Origin: Monocercomonoides exilis
Taxonomy: Eukaryota; Preaxostyla; Oxymonadida; Polymastigidae
Assembly (NCBI GenBank): GCA_001643675.2
Contig: LSRY02000079.1
Location: 1-20,000, forward strand
Direction: 5' to 3'
Length of the DNA stretch: 20,000 nucleotides
Within the stretch, counting starts at the first letter, position 1; every line of letters starts with the position of its first letter. This document shows, piece after piece, positions 19,101 through 20,000 of this stretch. The position numbers and the translations under genes were made by a program. A model generated the notes under the pieces. That model was not told where the DNA came from and ran no database searches. It worked only from the letters and a program-made list of their open reading frames with translations.

Positions 19101-20000
19101 ATGAAAAGAACTTTGAAAAGAGAATGAAAGTAGTGCTTGAAACTGCCAAAAGGACAAGCGATATAAAATTTAGAAAGTGCAGAGATGTTTTTTATTAATA
19201 TAATTAAATTATTTTCTTATGGACATGGAATACTAGAGGGTTGGTGTATTGTGGCCTGAGTGACTTGTAAGCTTAACTGTAAAGTCGGGGGATACATATG
19301 AATAGTAATTTATAATTGTTATTGATATCTGATATAAACCCGTGCTTATAAGGATATAAAAGAAAGGTGTAATAGCCGAACCACTTTGCTCAGGATAGCA
19401 TCATTTCCCTTCTCTTCATAGTTCCCCTTGGGAATTATGGATGAATGTTAAACATAAGAATGCGGTCAATGGTATTCTATAGTTTTGATAATAACCGAAA
19501 TCCACATAGGAGGAAAGGTGGGAATAGACATTATTGAATATTGTCAGGTTTTTTATTAAACTTGATGATTTCCTATTCTGTTATAATCCTGAAGCAAGAC
19601 TTACCTATTGGATTCGATACAGGGATAGAATACTTTGTAATAAGTATCTGAGAATATGGATTGGTTAAAGATATCAGATACGGGATGGAAATATCGAGAA
19701 TACCAGAGTTTACATATATTAGTTCTGGGATGATATTTTTCAATTTATTCCAAATTTTTTAATTAAATCAGATGAGTTGAGAAAGGAAACTTGTTTTCTT
19801 TTTCATCATATTTGGTTTTTAAAAGATTTGTTTCGATTGGTTAAGCTCGCCTTGATTATATTGAATTAAGAATAAATGGTAATATTGTCTTATTTATTAG
19901 TGAACTAATTGATCTTAAATATGGCGATTCTAATATCGATTTCCTATTCCAAATAAGAAGAATTGACTTTGTTGATGCGCTTTATATCGCCCCGTCTTGA
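18554..20000 (+). rRNA. 28S large-subunit rRNA, 5' part, runs off the window
   Basis: The start is set by the 5.8S pairing segment and AGATTACCCGCTGAACTGAA (near 18581), followed by AATAAGCGGAGGAAAAGAAA. The D1 region follows. Core segments GGTGGTAAGCTTCATCCAAG (near 19033), GGCTAAATATTG and ACCGATAGCGAACAAGTACC (near 19070) and GTGAGGGAAAGATGAAAAGA are intact. A very long D2 region then runs almost to the end, where GCCCCGTCTTGA (19989-20000) matches the conserved GACCCGTCTTGAAACACGG that closes D2. The rest of the gene lies beyond the window. Confidence 0.96.
19165..19985 (+). other. expanded D2 region of 28S
   Basis: D2 lies between AAAGGACAAGCGATATAAA and CGCCCCGTCTTGA and is about 820 bases. 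From memory, 200-450 bases is common. It is A+T-rich with scattered conserved-looking islands such as GGCCTGAGTGACTTGTAAGC (near 19253). Confidence 0.8.

Overview
The window is eukaryotic nuclear ribosomal DNA from an A+T-rich organism. Its firm content is one rRNA transcription unit on the + strand: 18S (about 15068-18062), a short ITS1, 5.8S (about 18182-18352), a short ITS2, and the first part of 28S (about 18554 to the window end). The order, the highly conserved rRNA cores and the predicted 5.8S/28S pairing leave no real doubt about this. The 18S is about 3.0 kb against a usual 1.8 kb, because variable regions V4, V5, V7 and V8 are expanded with A+T-rich sequence. The 28S D2 region is also very large, about 0.8 kb. 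The 18S 3' end reads GTCGCTCCTACCGATTGAAT and AAGGAGAAGTCGTAACAAGG. From memory these forms are typical of protist and plant-like 18S rather than animals or fungi, and other stretches look alveolate- or rhizarian-like. I would place it only as an unidentified protist.

Left part: 1-5400 is A+T-rich and holds no gene I can name. Short protein-like stretches in changing frames, broken by stops, suggest decayed coding sequence at 1-2400 and perhaps 3900-4460. From about 5420 (weak) and 5940 (clear) to about 7060 lies a decayed 3' half of a 28S gene. It has lost part of the sarcin-ricin loop sequence.

Middle: 7346-7921 is an array of about eight degenerate repeats of roughly 72 bp, each resembling the first 50 or so bases of 18S with an insertion. 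The last copy runs into a heavily decayed 18S copy (7848 to about 9230) that stops in V4. From about 9230 to 15067 is intergenic spacer. It contains a G-rich segment, an array of diverged monomers of about 187 bp (clear at 11436-13280, faint back to about 10500), and a pair of inverted arms (11118-11310 and 13303-13494) that bracket the clear part of the array and carry hairpins. A C-poor spacer then leads to the intact 18S.

Overall, an apparently intact rDNA unit sits beside at least one decayed rDNA unit in the same orientation, separated by a structured spacer. No protein-coding gene is supported with confidence. All alignments were done by eye and from memory of consensus rRNA sequence, so boundaries are approximate.
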